A DNA stretch of 64,000 bases from DATJGS01 sp035494735 (lineage in GTDB: Bacteria > Eisenbacteria > RBG-16-71-46), in contig DATJGS010000037.1 in the NCBI GenBank assembly GCA_035494735.1, forward strand, positions 124,001 to 188,000. The letters are read 5' to 3'. The notes under the pieces are model-generated. The model saw only the letters and a list, made by a program, of their open reading frames with translations, ran no database searches and was not told the origin of the DNA. Every line of letters starts with the position of its first letter. Positions within the stretch are counted from its first letter, which is position 1. The translations under genes and the position numbers were made by a program. Shown in pieces: positions 1 to 7,828 of the stretch.

Positions 1-2
1 TC

Positions 3-1601
3 GCCGCGGGCGCGCCGGGCACGTCGCTCGGCGAGGTCACGATCGCCGTGCTCGAGAAATCGGCGACGGTGGGCGCGCACGGCATCTCGGGCGCGGTCAT
101 GGACCCGCGCGGCATGCGCGAGCTGATCCCCGACTACCTCGAGAAGGGCTGCCCGGTCTCGAGCGACGTGACGAGCGACGATGTGTACATGCTGTGGCAC
201 GACGGCCACGTGCGGCTGCCGCTGACGCCGCCGATGCTCGCGAACCACGGCAACCACATCCTGTCGCTCGGCCGGCTCGTCGCGTGGATGGCCGAGATCG
301 CGGAGCAGAAGGGCGTGCTGATCGCGACCGAGACGCCGGCGGCGCGCGCGCTGGTCGAGAACGGCCGCGTCGTCGGAGTGATGGCCGGCGACAAGGGCGT
401 CGACAAGTCGGGCGCGAAGAAGTCGACGTACCAGCCCGGCGCCGAGTGCCGCGCGAAGGCCACGGTGCTGTGCGAGGGCCCGCGCGGCACGATCGCCAAG
501 CAGCTCGAGACCCAGCTCGGCCTCACGATCGGCCGCAACGCGCAGGTCTACGCGACCGGCGTGAAGGAGCTGTGGGAGATGCCGGCCGGGCGGGTGCAGA
601 AGGGCCGCGTCATCCACACCATGGGATTCCCGCTGTCCGTGGACACGTTCGGCGGCGGATTCATCTACGGGCTCGACGAGACGCACTGGGCGATCGGCTG
701 CGTCACCGGGCTCGACGCGCACGATCCGACGAACGATCCGCACGCGAACCTGCAGCTCATGAAGACGCACCCGCTGGTGCGCGCGCTGCTGGAAGGCGGC
801 AAGCCGGTCGCGTACGGCGCGAAGGCGATCCCGGAAGGCGGCTACTGGGCGATGCCGAAGCTGAGCGCGGACGGCGTGCTGCTGTGCGGCGACTCGGGCG
901 GGTTCCTGAACGGCGGGCGCCTGAAGGGCGTCCACCTCGCGATCAAGTCGGGGATGATGGCCGCCGAGACCCTGTTCGAGTGCCTGCTCGCCGGCGACTT
1001 CGCGAAGGAGCGCCTGGCCGGCTACGAGAAGCGCTTCGAGTCGTCATGGGCGGCCGAGGAACTGCGCGGCATGCGCAATTTCCACCAGGGCTTCGAGCAC
1101 GGCATGTTCGCGGGCATGGCGAACGTCGGCTTCGGGATGGTGTTCGGCGGCCGCGACTGGCTGCTGCGCGATCGCGTGCCGAACGCGCCCGGGCACGAGC
1201 GCATGCGCAAGCTCGCGGACGTGCATCCGCAGGGCAAGCCGGCGCCGTTCAAGGCCGACGGCGTGCTCACGTTCGACAAGCTCGCGGACGTGTACCTGTC
1301 GGGCACGACGCACGACGAGGACCAGCCGGTGCACCTGGTCGTGGCCGACACGACTATCTGCGCGACGCGCTGCCGCAGCGAGTACGGGAATCCCTGCCAG
1401 CACTTCTGTCCGGCGAACGTGTACGAGATGGTGCCCGACGAATCGAAGCCGGCGCCGGCGGGCGGGCCGCAGCCCCTCAAGCTGCACATCAACGCGTCGA
1501 ATTGCGTGCACTGCAAGACCTGCGACATCGCCGACCCTTACCAGATCATCACGTGGGTGACGCCGGAGGGCGGCGGCGGGCCGGACTACAAACAGCTGTA
1601 G
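3..1601 (+). CDS. Electron-transfer flavoprotein:ubiquinone oxidoreductase, 5' partial
   Basis: ETF-QO passes electrons from ETF, which collects them from acyl-CoA and amino-acid dehydrogenases, to membrane quinone. The frame is open to the left edge, so the N-terminal dinucleotide-binding start is outside the window; about 530 residues are seen. Support: the GGFLNGGRLKGVHLAIKSG helix typical of the flavin domain, and a C-terminal ferredoxin-like module with cysteines in CRSEYGNPCQHFCP and in CVHCKTCDIADP, which would bind one 4Fe-4S cluster. The protein ends with PDYKQL, close to the usual C-terminus. The GTG at 48 is an internal codon, not the start. This gene fits the crotonases, thiolase and 3-hydroxyacyl-CoA dehydrogenase elsewhere in the window. 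Family assignment is firm; only the start is missing. Confidence 0.95.
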   Translation, partial: AAGAPGTSLGEVTIAVLEKSATVGAHGISGAVMDPRGMRELIPDYLEKGCPVSSDVTSDDVYMLWHDGHVRLPLTPPMLANHGNHILSLGRLVAWMAEIAEQKGVLIATETPAARALVENGRVVGVMAGDKGVDKSGAKKSTYQPGAECRAKATVLCEGPRGTIAKQLETQLGLTIGRNAQVYATGVKELWEMPAGRVQKGRVIHTMGFPLSVDTFGGGFIYGLDETHWAIGCVTGLDAHDPTNDPHANLQLMKTHPLVRALLEGGKPVAYGAKAIPEGGYWAMPKLSADGVLLCGDSGGFLNGGRLKGVHLAIKSGMMAAETLFECLLAGDFAKERLAGYEKRFESSWAAEELRGMRNFHQGFEHGMFAGMANVGFGMVFGGRDWLLRDRVPNAPGHERMRKLADVHPQGKPAPFKADGVLTFDKLADVYLSGTTHDEDQPVHLVVADTTICATRCRSEYGNPCQHFCPANVYEMVPDESKPAPAGGPQPLKLHINASNCVHCKTCDIADPYQIITWVTPEGGGGPDYKQL

Positions 1602-1701
1602 GGCGGCGACAGGCGAGGCGGCTCGCGGCGGGCGGCCCGGGGACCGATCGGCGGGCCCAAGTGTCGGGGAATCTTTGGACGGCTGGGGAGTACTACCCCT
1701 C

Positions 1702-2649
1702 ATGAAGCGCTGGCTGCCCCTCTGTCTCGGCCTCGTTCTCGCCGCGTCGCTCGCCTCGTGCGCGACCGTGGACCTGGTGCCGGCCGACGTGTCCATGCCG
1801 GCGGCGCGCGCCGCGCTGGCGCCCGACGTGCGCTTCTTCTACGACGCGCTCGCCGACGAGGGCGACTGGATCCTGATCGAGCCCTACGGCTACGTGTTCC
1901 GCCCGCGCGTGAACTTCGTGTCGTGGCGCCCTTACGAACAGGGCTTCTGGGTGCCGAGCGACGTGTACGGCTGGACGTGGATCTCGACCGAGCCGTTCGG
2001 CTGGGCCACGTATCACTACGGCCAGTGGATCTACGACCGCTTCGACGGCTGGGTGTGGATCCCCGGCTCGGAGTGGGGCCCGGCGTGGGTCGCGTGGCAG
2101 GAAGGCGACGGTTTCGTGGGCTGGGCTCCGCTGGGTCCGGTCGGCGCCACGGGCTACGACGCCGTGCCGGGCGGGGCGTACACGTACGTGCCGACGGGCC
2201 AGATGGCGAGCACGAATCTCCCGCCGAATCTCAAGCACGCGTCGGACCTGGTCTCGCGCCGCCCCGACCTCCAGCCCGTCGAGAACTTCGCCGAGCAGGC
2301 CGGCGTGCGCGTGAATCTCGGCCCGGTGCTCGGTGACGTCGAGCGCGCCTCGGGGCACAGCATTCCGACCGTGCAGATCTCGGACCTGCTGCCGCAGCGC
2401 GGCCCGTCCGCGAACGCCCCCAAGCGTGGCGGCGGCCTGATGCCGCAGAACGCGGCCGCGGACACCGTGTCGCTCATCCGTCAAGTGGCGCAGCAGCAGA
2501 CGCAAGAGGCGCGCGCGCTCGTGCGCGCCGGCGCGCCGCCGCCCGCCAAGCTTCCGCTGCTGCGCGTGAAGCGCCACGAGCACGCCGCGAAGCCCGGGCT
2601 GCTCCCGGCCGGCCGCAGCGCCCAGGCGCCCGCCGACTCGACGCGCTAG
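1702..2649 (+). CDS. DUF6600-type lipoprotein
   Basis: Predicted exported lipoprotein of 315 residues. The ATG at 1702 is preferred over an upstream in-frame start at 1675 because it gives a clean signal peptide (MKRWLP, hydrophobic stretch, then LASC as the lipobox). The mature N-terminal half has repeated aromatic-Gly units (YGYVF, DVYGWTWIS, PFGWATYHYG, DGWVWIPGSEWGPAW), the pattern of DUF6600/YXWGX-repeat proteins. The second half is Pro/Ala-rich and probably disordered. Function is unknown; members are cell-envelope proteins. It stands 100 bases after the ETF-QO gene and 27 bases before queG, so co-transcription is possible, but no functional link is evident. Confidence 0.85.
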   Translation: MKRWLPLCLGLVLAASLASCATVDLVPADVSMPAARAALAPDVRFFYDALADEGDWILIEPYGYVFRPRVNFVSWRPYEQGFWVPSDVYGWTWISTEPFGWATYHYGQWIYDRFDGWVWIPGSEWGPAWVAWQEGDGFVGWAPLGPVGATGYDAVPGGAYTYVPTGQMASTNLPPNLKHASDLVSRRPDLQPVENFAEQAGVRVNLGPVLGDVERASGHSIPTVQISDLLPQRGPSANAPKRGGGLMPQNAAADTVSLIRQVAQQQTQEARALVRAGAPPPAKLPLLRVKRHEHAAKPGLLPAGRSAQAPADSTR

Positions 2650-2676
2650 ACCGCGCTGGACGAGCGCCCGCCGCGC

Positions 2677-3861
2677 ATGAGTCCGTCCGAGACCGCCGAG
2701 GCCGCCGAGGCGGCGAGCCGCATCAAGTCGCGCGCGCGCGAATTGGGCTTCGAGGCGGTCGGCATCGCCTCGGTCGCGCCGCTCGAAGCCGCCGAGCACT
2801 ATCAGGCATGGCTCGAGGCCGGTCGCCACGGCGACATGCGCTATCTGGCGTCGCCCAAGCACCGCGCGCGACGCGCCGAGCCCGAGCGGCTGCTGCCCGG
2901 GCTGCGCGCCGTCGTGTGCGTCGCGATGTGCCACTCGCCCGCGCGCGATGACGCGCGCGACCGGCGACTCGGGCGCATCGCGCGCTACGCCGCCGGCGAG
3001 GACTACCACCACGTCATGCGCGACCGGCTGCGCGTGCTCGAGCGCTTCATCGAGCGCGACGCGCTGCCCGGCTCGCGCGCGCTGTGGTACGCGGACACCG
3101 GCGCGATCCTCGAGCGCGGCTGGGCCGAGCGCGCCGGGCTCGGCTGGATCGGCAAGCACTCGGGATTGCTGTCGCGCGAGCGCGGCTCTTGGTTCCTGCT
3201 CGGCGAGCTGCTCGTCGATCGTGCGCTCCCCGCCGACGCGCCGGTGGACCGCGAGCACTGCGGATCGTGCACGCGCTGCCTCGACGTGTGCCCGACGCGC
3301 GCCATCATCGCGCCGTATCAGGTCGACGCGCGGCGCTGCCTGTCGTACCTCACCATCGAGTTCCGCGGCGTCATCCCGCGCGAGCTGCGCGCGTCCATGA
3401 GCGACTGGATCTTCGGCTGCGACCTGTGCCAGGACGTGTGCCCGTGGAACCGCTTCGCGCCCGAGTCGCGCGAGGCGCGTCTCGCGGCGCGCGACCTCGA
3501 CGGCTGGACGCTCGAGCGCTTCCTCTCCCTCGATGAGCCCACGTTCCGCGAACTGTTCGCGACGAGCCCGATCCGCCGCGCGGGCCGCGACGCGTTCGTG
3601 CGCAACGTCTGCGTGGCCCTCGGCAACCGCGCGGAGGCGTCGGCCGTGCCGGCGCTCGCGCGCACGCTGGGCGCGGACACCTCGCCGCTCGTGCGCGGTC
3701 ACGCGGCCTGGGCGCTCGGCGAGATCGCGCGGCTCCTGGGCGCCGAGAGCGCGGAGTGTTCCGTGGACGACATCCGCCGCGTGCTCGAGCGCGCCGCCGC
3801 CCAGGACGCCGACGACGCCGTGCGCGAAGAAGCGCGCGCGGCGCTGGCGCGCGTCGTGTAG
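2677..3861 (+). CDS. queG: Epoxyqueuosine reductase QueG
   Basis: Cobalamin-dependent iron-sulfur enzyme that reduces epoxyqueuosine to queuosine at tRNA position 34, the last step of queuosine synthesis. 394 residues, near the usual length for the HEAT-repeat form. Visible: N-terminal cobalamin-binding domain (residues about 15-190, with the YADTGAILERGWAERAGLGWIGKH segment in which the family's catalytic Asp lies), then two ferredoxin-like cysteine clusters (CGSCTRCLDVCPTRAI near residue 190 and CDLCQDVCPWNRF near 250), and C-terminal HEAT repeats ending near residue 390. The ATG at 2677 gives the expected N-terminus. The next gene follows 9 bases after the stop. No other queuosine gene is in the window. 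Confidence 0.95.
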   Translation: MSPSETAEAAEAASRIKSRARELGFEAVGIASVAPLEAAEHYQAWLEAGRHGDMRYLASPKHRARRAEPERLLPGLRAVVCVAMCHSPARDDARDRRLGRIARYAAGEDYHHVMRDRLRVLERFIERDALPGSRALWYADTGAILERGWAERAGLGWIGKHSGLLSRERGSWFLLGELLVDRALPADAPVDREHCGSCTRCLDVCPTRAIIAPYQVDARRCLSYLTIEFRGVIPRELRASMSDWIFGCDLCQDVCPWNRFAPESREARLAARDLDGWTLERFLSLDEPTFRELFATSPIRRAGRDAFVRNVCVALGNRAEASAVPALARTLGADTSPLVRGHAAWALGEIARLLGAESAECSVDDIRRVLERAAAQDADDAVREEARAALARVV

Positions 3862-3870
3862 GCTTGGGGC

Positions 3871-4290
3871 GTGAACATCACGCCCATCGACGACGATCAG
3901 CGCCTCTACGTCTCCGCCACCATCGACGACTGGAGCGAGATCCAGACGCTCGGCATCTCCGTGGTCGTGGACCTCGAGGGCACGATCGACTCCGGTATCC
4001 CGTCCGCGAACGGCGCGCTGCTCTACCTCTACTATCCGTTCGAGGATTCCGCCATCCCCGACGCGGAGCTGATCGAGTCGCTGGCCGTGTTCCTGGCCGA
4101 CCTCGTGCGCCGCGGCCATCGCGTGCTCGTCCACTGCAGCATGGGGCTCAATCGTTCGCCGCTCGTGGCCGGCGCCGTGATGCGGCGCATGGGCTGGGGG
4201 CCGGAGGCGCTCATCGAACGCCTGCGCGAGCGCCGTCCCGGCGCGCTGTTCAACGAGGCGTACTGCGAGTATCTGCTGAAGAGCGTGTGA
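3871..4290 (+). CDS. Dual-specificity-type protein phosphatase
   Basis: 139-residue cysteine phosphatase-like protein. The signature HCSMGLNRS (HCxxGxxRS, residues about 87-95) supplies the nucleophilic Cys and the phosphate-binding Arg. The upstream Asp expected as general acid could be in PFEDSAIPD. The start is the GTG at 3871, nine bases after the queG stop; no better ATG exists. Compact bacterial members of this family dephosphorylate Ser/Thr/Tyr or non-protein phosphates; the substrate here cannot be read from sequence. The arrangement suggests co-transcription with queG. It is convergent with moaE, which ends 37 bases downstream on the other strand. Confidence 0.85.
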   Translation: MNITPIDDDQRLYVSATIDDWSEIQTLGISVVVDLEGTIDSGIPSANGALLYLYYPFEDSAIPDAELIESLAVFLADLVRRGHRVLVHCSMGLNRSPLVAGAVMRRMGWGPEALIERLRERRPGALFNEAYCEYLLKSV

Positions 4291-4326
4291 CGCGGCACGG
4301 ACCCCGGCCGCGGCAACGCTTCGCGT

Positions 4327-4746
4327 CTACTCGAGCTTCGCGCCTTCCACCCACGCCGCGCCGCCGTCGTCGAAGATCTCCTTCTTCCAGATGGGCACGC
4401 TGCGCTTGAGTTCGTCCATGGCCCAGCGGCACGCGTCGAAGGCGGCGGCACGATGCACGGCCGTGGCGAGCACGACGACGCTGGCCTCGGAGGGCGGCAC
4501 TTCGCCGAGCCGATGCACGATGCGGCACGCGGCGATCGCGAAGCGCTCGGCGGCAGCGCGCTCGATCTTCTCGAGCGCGGCGATGGCCATCGGCGCGTAG
4601 GCCTCGTACGCGAGGCGCACGACGCGCCGGCCTTCGTGATGATCGCGCGTCGTGCCGAGGAACACCGCGACCGCGCCGCAGTCGGGGCGCGACGCCTCGC
4701 GCGCGAGATGGGCGACGTCGATCGGGTGTTCGGTCAGTTCAGCCAC
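4327..4746 (-). CDS. moaE: Molybdopterin synthase catalytic subunit MoaE
   Basis: Large subunit of molybdopterin synthase, which transfers sulfur from MoaD thiocarboxylate to cyclic pyranopterin phosphate. The GTG at 4746 gives a 139-residue protein beginning VAELTEHPIDV, the normal MoaE N-terminus; the longer reading (to 4875) would only add residues that overlap the upstream gene. Typical motifs are present: VHRLGEVPPSEASVVV, the HRAAAF segment, and WKKEIF near the C-terminus carrying the conserved lysines. The start overlaps the stop of the GNAT gene by 8 bases, and that gene in turn overlaps moaD, so all three are probably translationally coupled. Confidence 0.93.
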   Translation of the reverse strand: MAELTEHPIDVAHLAREASRPDCGAVAVFLGTTRDHHEGRRVVRLAYEAYAPMAIAALEKIERAAAERFAIAACRIVHRLGEVPPSEASVVVLATAVHRAAAFDACRWAMDELKRSVPIWKKEIFDDGGAAWVEGAKLE

Positions 4747-5473
4747 GGTGCGGTCCTCGCAGGGCGACCCGCCGCGTCGCGCGCGGCACGGCGACGGAGC
4801 CGGCGCGGCGCGAACGCACGCCGGCCAGCTCCCGGCGCATGATGGGCCGCGTCGCCGAACGCCGCGCGACTTCACGGAATCCCGCGGCGCGGAACGACGC
4901 CGCGAGGCCGTGCCACACGAACGCGGCGGGCATGCGGTCCGCGGGATCGACGGGATAGCCTTCGAGGCGCGGCGCGCCCCGCTTCGCGGCGTACGCGCAC
5001 GCCGCCTCGAGCAGCGCCACCGTCAGACGCCGGCCCCGCTGCGTGCGATCGATGAAGAAGCACGGCACGGACCACGTCGGCAGTTCGTCGACCGGCAGCA
5101 GAATGCGCGACGATTCGTAGCGCCGGTATGTGGCACGGGGCGCAAGCGCCACCCAGCCGACGGCACGCCCCCCTTCGTATGCGAGCAGCCCGGGCGGATC
5201 GCCCTTCGCGACGATCTTCCGGAACGCGGTGCGATTGTTCGCGTGCTCGGCCTTCCACTCGGCCGCGGTGCGCCGTGGGAACATGCACCAGCATCCCGCG
5301 CACGCCCCGCGCGGCCCGAACAGCCGCACGAGATCGTCCCAGCGATCGGGCGTGAGCGGGTGGAACGTCCACGGCGTGCGCGCCGGACGCTTGCTCGCGG
5401 AGGCGCGCGCAAGGCCGCGTCTCGCGCCCGTGCGCGCGGCAGGCTTCGCTCCCCTCCTGCGCGTCGCGCTCAT
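4739..5473 (-). CDS. GNAT-family N-acetyltransferase with basic N-terminal extension
   Basis: 244-residue GNAT-fold protein. Residues about 34-210 are the acetyltransferase domain: FHPLTPDRWDDLVRLFG, the family-specific GCWCMFPRR segment, the GRAVGWVALAP strand, and FFIDRTQRGRRLTVALLEAA, which carries the acetyl-CoA-binding loop (TQRGRR in place of the commoner RxxGxG). The first 33 residues are rich in Arg, Ala, Lys and Pro (SATRRRGAKPAARTGARRG), and the C-terminus is also basic. Substrate is unknown; the GCWCM subgroup is widespread and uncharacterised. It lies between moaD and moaE with a 4-base ATGA overlap on one side and 8 bases on the other, so it appears to be a fixed part of that operon. 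Confidence 0.85.
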   Translation of the reverse strand: MSATRRRGAKPAARTGARRGLARASASKRPARTPWTFHPLTPDRWDDLVRLFGPRGACAGCWCMFPRRTAAEWKAEHANNRTAFRKIVAKGDPPGLLAYEGGRAVGWVALAPRATYRRYESSRILLPVDELPTWSVPCFFIDRTQRGRRLTVALLEAACAYAAKRGAPRLEGYPVDPADRMPAAFVWHGLAASFRAAGFREVARRSATRPIMRRELAGVRSRRAGSVAVPRATRRVALRGPHRG

Positions 5474-5715
5474 CCGCCGCTCACCGGCGGCAGCAGCGCC
5501 AGCTCGGCGCCGGCCGCGAGCGGCGCCTCGGGTTTGACCAGCCGCCCGTCGACCGCGAGCGCGAGATGCGCGACCAGCGCGTCGAGCCCCGGGTGCAGGC
5601 GCACGAGCGCGGCGAGCGCGTCGGCGACGCGACTCGACTCGGGCAGATCGAGTCGCAGCGTGGACGCGCCCGCGCGTTCACGGGCCTGCGCGAAGAGGAG
5701 AACGGTGATGGTCAT
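5470..5715 (-). CDS. moaD: Molybdopterin synthase sulfur carrier subunit MoaD
   Basis: 81-residue ubiquitin-fold sulfur carrier; its C-terminal Gly-Gly is activated as a thiocarboxylate and supplies sulfur to MoaE. The ATG at 5715 gives MTITVLLFAQARERAG, the standard start, and the protein ends PPVSGG. A longer reading upstream (to 5850) would run into the divergent CPBP gene and is not family-like. The stop overlaps the GNAT ATG in ATGA. The divergent CPBP gene begins 38 bases away, so the promoters of both must lie in or overlap that gap or the adjacent coding ends. Confidence 0.93.
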   Translation of the reverse strand: MTITVLLFAQARERAGASTLRLDLPESSRVADALAALVRLHPGLDALVAHLALAVDGRLVKPEAPLAAGAELALLPPVSGG

Positions 5716-5753
5716 GATGGACGCGTCAGCGACGCGCACACTATGCTGGCGTG

Positions 5754-6971
5754 ATGGACCATCAGAATCAAGCCTCCGACGATCCGGAACGTCCCGGGAC
5801 GACGCCCGGCCCGCCGCCGGACGCGACGCACGAGACCGCCCCCGGAGCACCGGACGCGGCGCCCGACGCGACGCATGACGCCGCCACGGGCGCGCCGGAC
5901 GCGGCGCCGAACGCGCACGACGCCGGGTCCGACTTCGGCGCCCCCACGCCCCGCCTGCCCGACTTGCGCCCGGCGCTCATCGGGTGGCTCGCGTTCATCG
6001 CGGTCGCGGGCATCGCCGGCATCGCCATCGGCGCGCAGGAGCTCGCGCTCATGGTGGCGCTGGCCGGGCTGTTCGTGGCGGCGCAGGCCGCGGATCTCGA
6101 TTCGCGCTGGACGCTGTTCTACTGGCTGCTCGGCGCGGCCGTGCCCGTCGGCGGTGCGCTCGCGTTCAGCGCGCTCACCACGCTGGCCAATCAATCGGCG
6201 CTGAGCGGCGCGCCGCGCGTGATCGCGATCGGCGTGTCGATCTTCGCGGCGCTGGTGTCGCTCCTGACCGCCGTGCGGCCGTTCGCCGACGAGCTGGTCT
6301 CGCTGCTGTTCCGCAGCGATGCGCCGACGCACACGCTGCGCCTGGCCGCGCGGCTCGTGCTGCTGACGTTCCTGTTCTCGATCCCCGGCTACTTCCTGGT
6401 GCCGGATCTCATGCAGAACATGCTCGACGACGCGAAGGGCTTCTTCGCCCGCGTGTCGCTCGGGAGCGAACTGATCGGCTACGTCGCGCTCGCGCTCGGC
6501 TCGGTCGGGTTCCTGGTGCGCCGCGGATTGCGCGACGCGCTCGCGCGCCTCGGCGTGACGCGGCTGCCGCGCAGCCAGTGGTGGATCGTCGTGGCCGGCG
6601 TGGTGGCAATCATCGCGTTCAACAATCTCGCGGACTGGGCGCAGCACCGCTGGTTGCCCGCGGCGTGGGCGCACGACAGCGACATGAACAAGAAGCTGTC
6701 GCGCGGGCTCGGGCCCATGCGCGTGATCCTGCTCGGCCTCGCGGCCGGCATCGGCGAAGAGATCACGCTGCGCGGCGCGCTCCAGCCGCGGCTCGGCATC
6801 GTGCTCACGGCGCTGCTGTTCGCGTCGCTGCACGTCCAGTACTCGTGGTCGGGAATGATCGTGGTCGGTGTGATCGGGCTCGTGCTCGGTGTGATCCGGC
6901 GCCGCGCGAACACGACGGCGTCCATCGCCGTGCACACGCTCTACGACATCGCGGCGGTGTTCGGAACGTAA
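5754..6971 (+). CDS. CPBP-family intramembrane metalloprotease
   Basis: Polytopic membrane protein of 405 residues with the Abi/CAAX-protease motifs: GEEITLRGALQPR (EExxxR), LFASLHVQYSW (FxxxH) and ASIAVHTLYDIA (HxxxD-like). The first 60 residues are Asp/Ala/Pro/Thr-rich low-complexity sequence predicted to be cytoplasmic or disordered, with several copies of an APDAAPDA-like unit. About eight hydrophobic segments follow. Bacterial members cleave membrane or lipidated substrates or act in bacteriocin immunity; no substrate is evident. The ATG at 5754 directly follows a possible GTG at 5751. Divergent from moaD. A second CPBP gene with different surroundings is at 62125-62928. Confidence 0.87.
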   Translation: MDHQNQASDDPERPGTTPGPPPDATHETAPGAPDAAPDATHDAATGAPDAAPNAHDAGSDFGAPTPRLPDLRPALIGWLAFIAVAGIAGIAIGAQELALMVALAGLFVAAQAADLDSRWTLFYWLLGAAVPVGGALAFSALTTLANQSALSGAPRVIAIGVSIFAALVSLLTAVRPFADELVSLLFRSDAPTHTLRLAARLVLLTFLFSIPGYFLVPDLMQNMLDDAKGFFARVSLGSELIGYVALALGSVGFLVRRGLRDALARLGVTRLPRSQWWIVVAGVVAIIAFNNLADWAQHRWLPAAWAHDSDMNKKLSRGLGPMRVILLGLAAGIGEEITLRGALQPRLGIVLTALLFASLHVQYSWSGMIVVGVIGLVLGVIRRRANTTASIAVHTLYDIAAVFGT

Positions 6972-7046
6972 CGGGCGTTCGCGACGTGGGACGCACGGCC
7001 GTCCGCGGCGCCGAACCATCGCGCGGCGCGGAGGCCGCGAAAGCGC

Positions 7047-7766
7047 CTAGCTCAGCGTCTCACCGGGGCGCAGCGCCACGACGTCCGCGGTGACACCGAA
7101 GCGCTTCAACTCCTCCTTCAGCGCGTCGGGCGTCCCGGTCAGCCCGGGAGACGTGCCGTGGTGCATGGGCACGATCCACTTGGGCTTGAGCATGCGCGCC
7201 GCGACCGCGGCTTCGCGCGGGCCCATCGTGTACAGATCGCCGATCGGCAGCAGCACGATCTCGGGCGCGTACAGCTCGGCGATCAGCGCCATGTCCGGAA
7301 GCAGCCCGGTGTCGCCGGCGTGATAGATGCGCGTGCCGTCCTCCAGCGTGATGACGAAGCCGCACGGCTCGCCGCCGTAGACGACCTGGCCGCCGTCCTC
7401 GATGCCGGCCGAATGCGTGGCGTGCACCATCGTGAACTTGAGCCCGCCCACCTCCTGCGTGCCGCCCTTGCCCATCGGCGCGACGCTGGGAACGCCTTTG
7501 CGCGTGAGGTAGAGACCCATCTCGTAGATGCACACGACCGTGGGCTTGAACTTCTTGCCGAGCGTGACCGCGTCGGCGGCGTGATCGCCGTGGCCGTGCG
7601 AGATCGTCATGATGTCGATCTTGTCGAACGTCTTCAGCTCCTTCGGGCACGCCGGATTGCCCTCGATCCAGGGGTCGAGCAGCACGGTCTTGGCGCCGCG
7701 CGTGACCAGCTTGAACGTCGAATGGCCCAGCCAGGTCAGGGCGAAGCCGCGATTCAGGTTCGGCAT
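7047..7766 (-). CDS. UPF0173-type metal-dependent hydrolase (metallo-beta-lactamase fold)
   Basis: 239-residue cytoplasmic protein of the UPF0173 family. Metal-binding elements are seen in order: WLGHSTFKL, SHGHGDHAAD (HxHxDH), VHATHS, HAGDTGLLPD and PMHHGTSP. The full fold is present and no substrate is established for the family. It follows tryptophanase on the same strand after a 62-base gap, so the two may be co-transcribed. The ATG at 7766 begins MPNLNRGFALTWLGHS, matching the family start. Confidence 0.9.
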   Translation of the reverse strand: MPNLNRGFALTWLGHSTFKLVTRGAKTVLLDPWIEGNPACPKELKTFDKIDIMTISHGHGDHAADAVTLGKKFKPTVVCIYEMGLYLTRKGVPSVAPMGKGGTQEVGGLKFTMVHATHSAGIEDGGQVVYGGEPCGFVITLEDGTRIYHAGDTGLLPDMALIAELYAPEIVLLPIGDLYTMGPREAAVAARMLKPKWIVPMHHGTSPGLTGTPDALKEELKRFGVTADVVALRPGETLS

Positions 7767-7828
7767 GTGGATCCCGTTCTCCCGAGGCGCCGCGCGGCGT
7801 GTGGCGCGCGGCGACGACGTCGTGTCGA

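Noticed and set aside
1693..4134. An 813-residue open frame on the minus strand.
   Set aside because: GC-driven shadow of the DUF6600 and queG genes, with low-complexity Arg/Ala/His composition.
5754..5940. Asp/Ala/Pro/Thr-rich stretch at the start of the first CPBP protein, possible tandem repeat.
   Set aside because: Units are imperfect and short; best read as a disordered low-complexity N-terminus.
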